DNA of 24,076 nucleotides from Thermoproteota archaeon (GTDB lineage: Archaea > Korarchaeota > Korarchaeia > Korarchaeales > Korarchaeaceae). Shown here piece by piece: positions 23,376 through 24,076 of this stretch (position 1 is its first letter; every line of letters starts with the position of its first letter). Where the stretch lies: assembly GCA_015521385.1 (NCBI GenBank), contig WAOH01000162.1:1-24076 (forward strand), read 5' to 3'. Made by a program: the position numbers and the translations under genes. The notes below the pieces were generated by a model. It did not search any database. It had not been told where the DNA came from and worked only from the letters and a program-made list of their open reading frames with translations.

Positions 23376-24076
23376 ATGCTTGAGAAGCTGGACCTCGTTG
23401 CTGTTGATGTGGACGGCACCATAACTCACGAGGAGCCGTATATTCACCTAGGAGCGATAAGAGCTCTGAGATCTCTGGGGGAAAGGGTGCCAGTGGCCTT
23501 AGTAACCGGTAACCCCTTTCCTATAGCCTACGCCCTGTCAGCTTATCTCAGACCCAGCCCTCATGTGATCGGGATAGCCGAGAACGGGGGTGTAGTGTAT
23601 TTCGGAGGGGAGCATAGGCTAGTCGGCGACCTCGATGCGATGAAAAAAGTAAAAGAATTTATAGAAAGAAGAGGATACAGAAAATATTTATCAGAGGATT
23701 CCAAGTTCAGATACGTTGACGTGGCTCTGAGAATGGACCCCGGGACGCAGGAGAGGCTGATCAAGGAGATACTCTCAGAGGACCTAGACGTGGAGGTGAC
23801 AACCAGCGGCTATGCCCTCCACATAATGCCGAAGGGGGTGAACAAGGGAACGGGCCTGCTGATTCTTTGTAAGGAGCTCAACGTTGATCCCAGCCATGTG
23901 GCGGCTATAGGCGATTCCCACAACGACTTGGAGATGTTCTCGGTGGTGGGCCTCTCGATAGCCCTCCCTAACGCTCCAGAAGAGGTTAAAGAAAGAGCGG
24001 ACATCGTTGTAGGGGGCCCAGGGTACGGATACAGCCTACCACTTGCTCTCAGAGTACTCAAGAGGTCCCTTTCCTC
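23376..24076 (+). CDS. Phosphoglycolate phosphatase, archaeal HAD type, 3' end outside window
   Basis: HAD-superfamily phosphatase converting 2-phosphoglycolate to glycolate; 233 codons are visible and the frame is open at the window edge. All four HAD motifs are present: DVDGT (11-15, nucleophile Asp11), the Thr of VALVTGNPF, the Lys of MPKGVNKG, and GDSHNDLEMF with the metal-binding Asp. The C2-type cap lies between, and NAPEEVKERADIVVGGPGYGY follows the style of the archaeal family (TA0175-like). The ATG at 23376 is the only start that keeps the DxD motif complete. Codons 87-105 are unusually A-rich (AAA, GAA, AGA) for this window. The gene is divergent from rpl22, and its promoter is not clear. 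Confidence 0.9.
   Translation, partial: MLEKLDLVAVDVDGTITHEEPYIHLGAIRALRSLGERVPVALVTGNPFPIAYALSAYLRPSPHVIGIAENGGVVYFGGEHRLVGDLDAMKKVKEFIERRGYRKYLSEDSKFRYVDVALRMDPGTQERLIKEILSEDLDVEVTTSGYALHIMPKGVNKGTGLLILCKELNVDPSHVAAIGDSHNDLEMFSVVGLSIALPNAPEEVKERADIVVGGPGYGYSLPLALRVLKRSLS

Noticed and set aside
1..24076. CRISPR arrays, insertion sequences, tRNA genes, prophage or defence genes
   Set aside because: No spaced direct repeats, transposase-like frames, terminal inverted repeats or cloverleaf sequences were seen on either strand.

Overview
The window comes from an archaeon, most likely a thermophile of the TACK group. Archaeal signs are archaeal-type AspRS, IleRS and ProRS, aPelota, archaeal DnaG, ribosomal proteins eS17, eS26 and uS3/uL22/uL29/uS17, RNase P protein Rnp1, TATA-like boxes about 26 nt before starts or RNA 5' ends, and GC-rich RNA helices. 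As far as I know, eS26 is found in eukaryotes and TACK/Asgard archaea but not in classical Euryarchaeota, so a crenarchaeal, korarchaeal or related lineage is favoured (inference). Several genes start with TTG or GTG behind a GGTG or GGAGG Shine-Dalgarno sequence.

Layout. 1-1932 (-): 3'-truncated secreted protein with Ig-like repeats. 2002-6215 (-): aspS and ileS, overlapping. 6294-6419 (+): a lone 5S rRNA gene, divergent from ileS across a palindromic TATA box and abutting thiI (-). 7672-9888 (+): a family B DNA polymerase with intact polymerase motifs but no recognisable exonuclease motifs. 9895-12528 (-): eS26, proS and a degenerate TtuA/Ncs6-like protein. 12546-13250 (+): a nucleotidyltransferase-fold protein. 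13276-15594 (-): pelota and dnaG. 15612-15697 (-): a strong candidate H/ACA-type small RNA with its own TATA box, just upstream of dnaG. 15909-17593 (+): eS17 and a UDP-N-acetylmannosamine-type dehydrogenase. 17605-20030 (-): an FAD-linked 2-hydroxyacid oxidase and its Fe-S partner, overlapping by 4 nt. 20104-21204 (+): gcvT. 21197-23327 (-): a fragment of the ribosomal protein superoperon (uL22-uS3-uL29-Rnp1-uS17). 23376-end (+): archaeal phosphoglycolate phosphatase, truncated by the window edge.

Functional themes. Most genes serve information processing: three tRNA synthetases, tRNA thiolation, ribosomal proteins, RNase P, 5S rRNA, ribosome rescue or RNA quality control, and replication or exosome-linked DnaG. 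A smaller metabolic group could form a route from 2-phosphoglycolate to glycolate to glyoxylate/glycine (phosphatase, glycolate-oxidase-like pair, GcvT), though substrates cannot be proven from sequence. The points most worth following are the H/ACA-like RNA at 15612-15697, the exonuclease-dead PolB, the TtuA-like protein without its PP-loop, the missing canonical start codon of rnp1, and the altered amino-acid pocket of AspRS.
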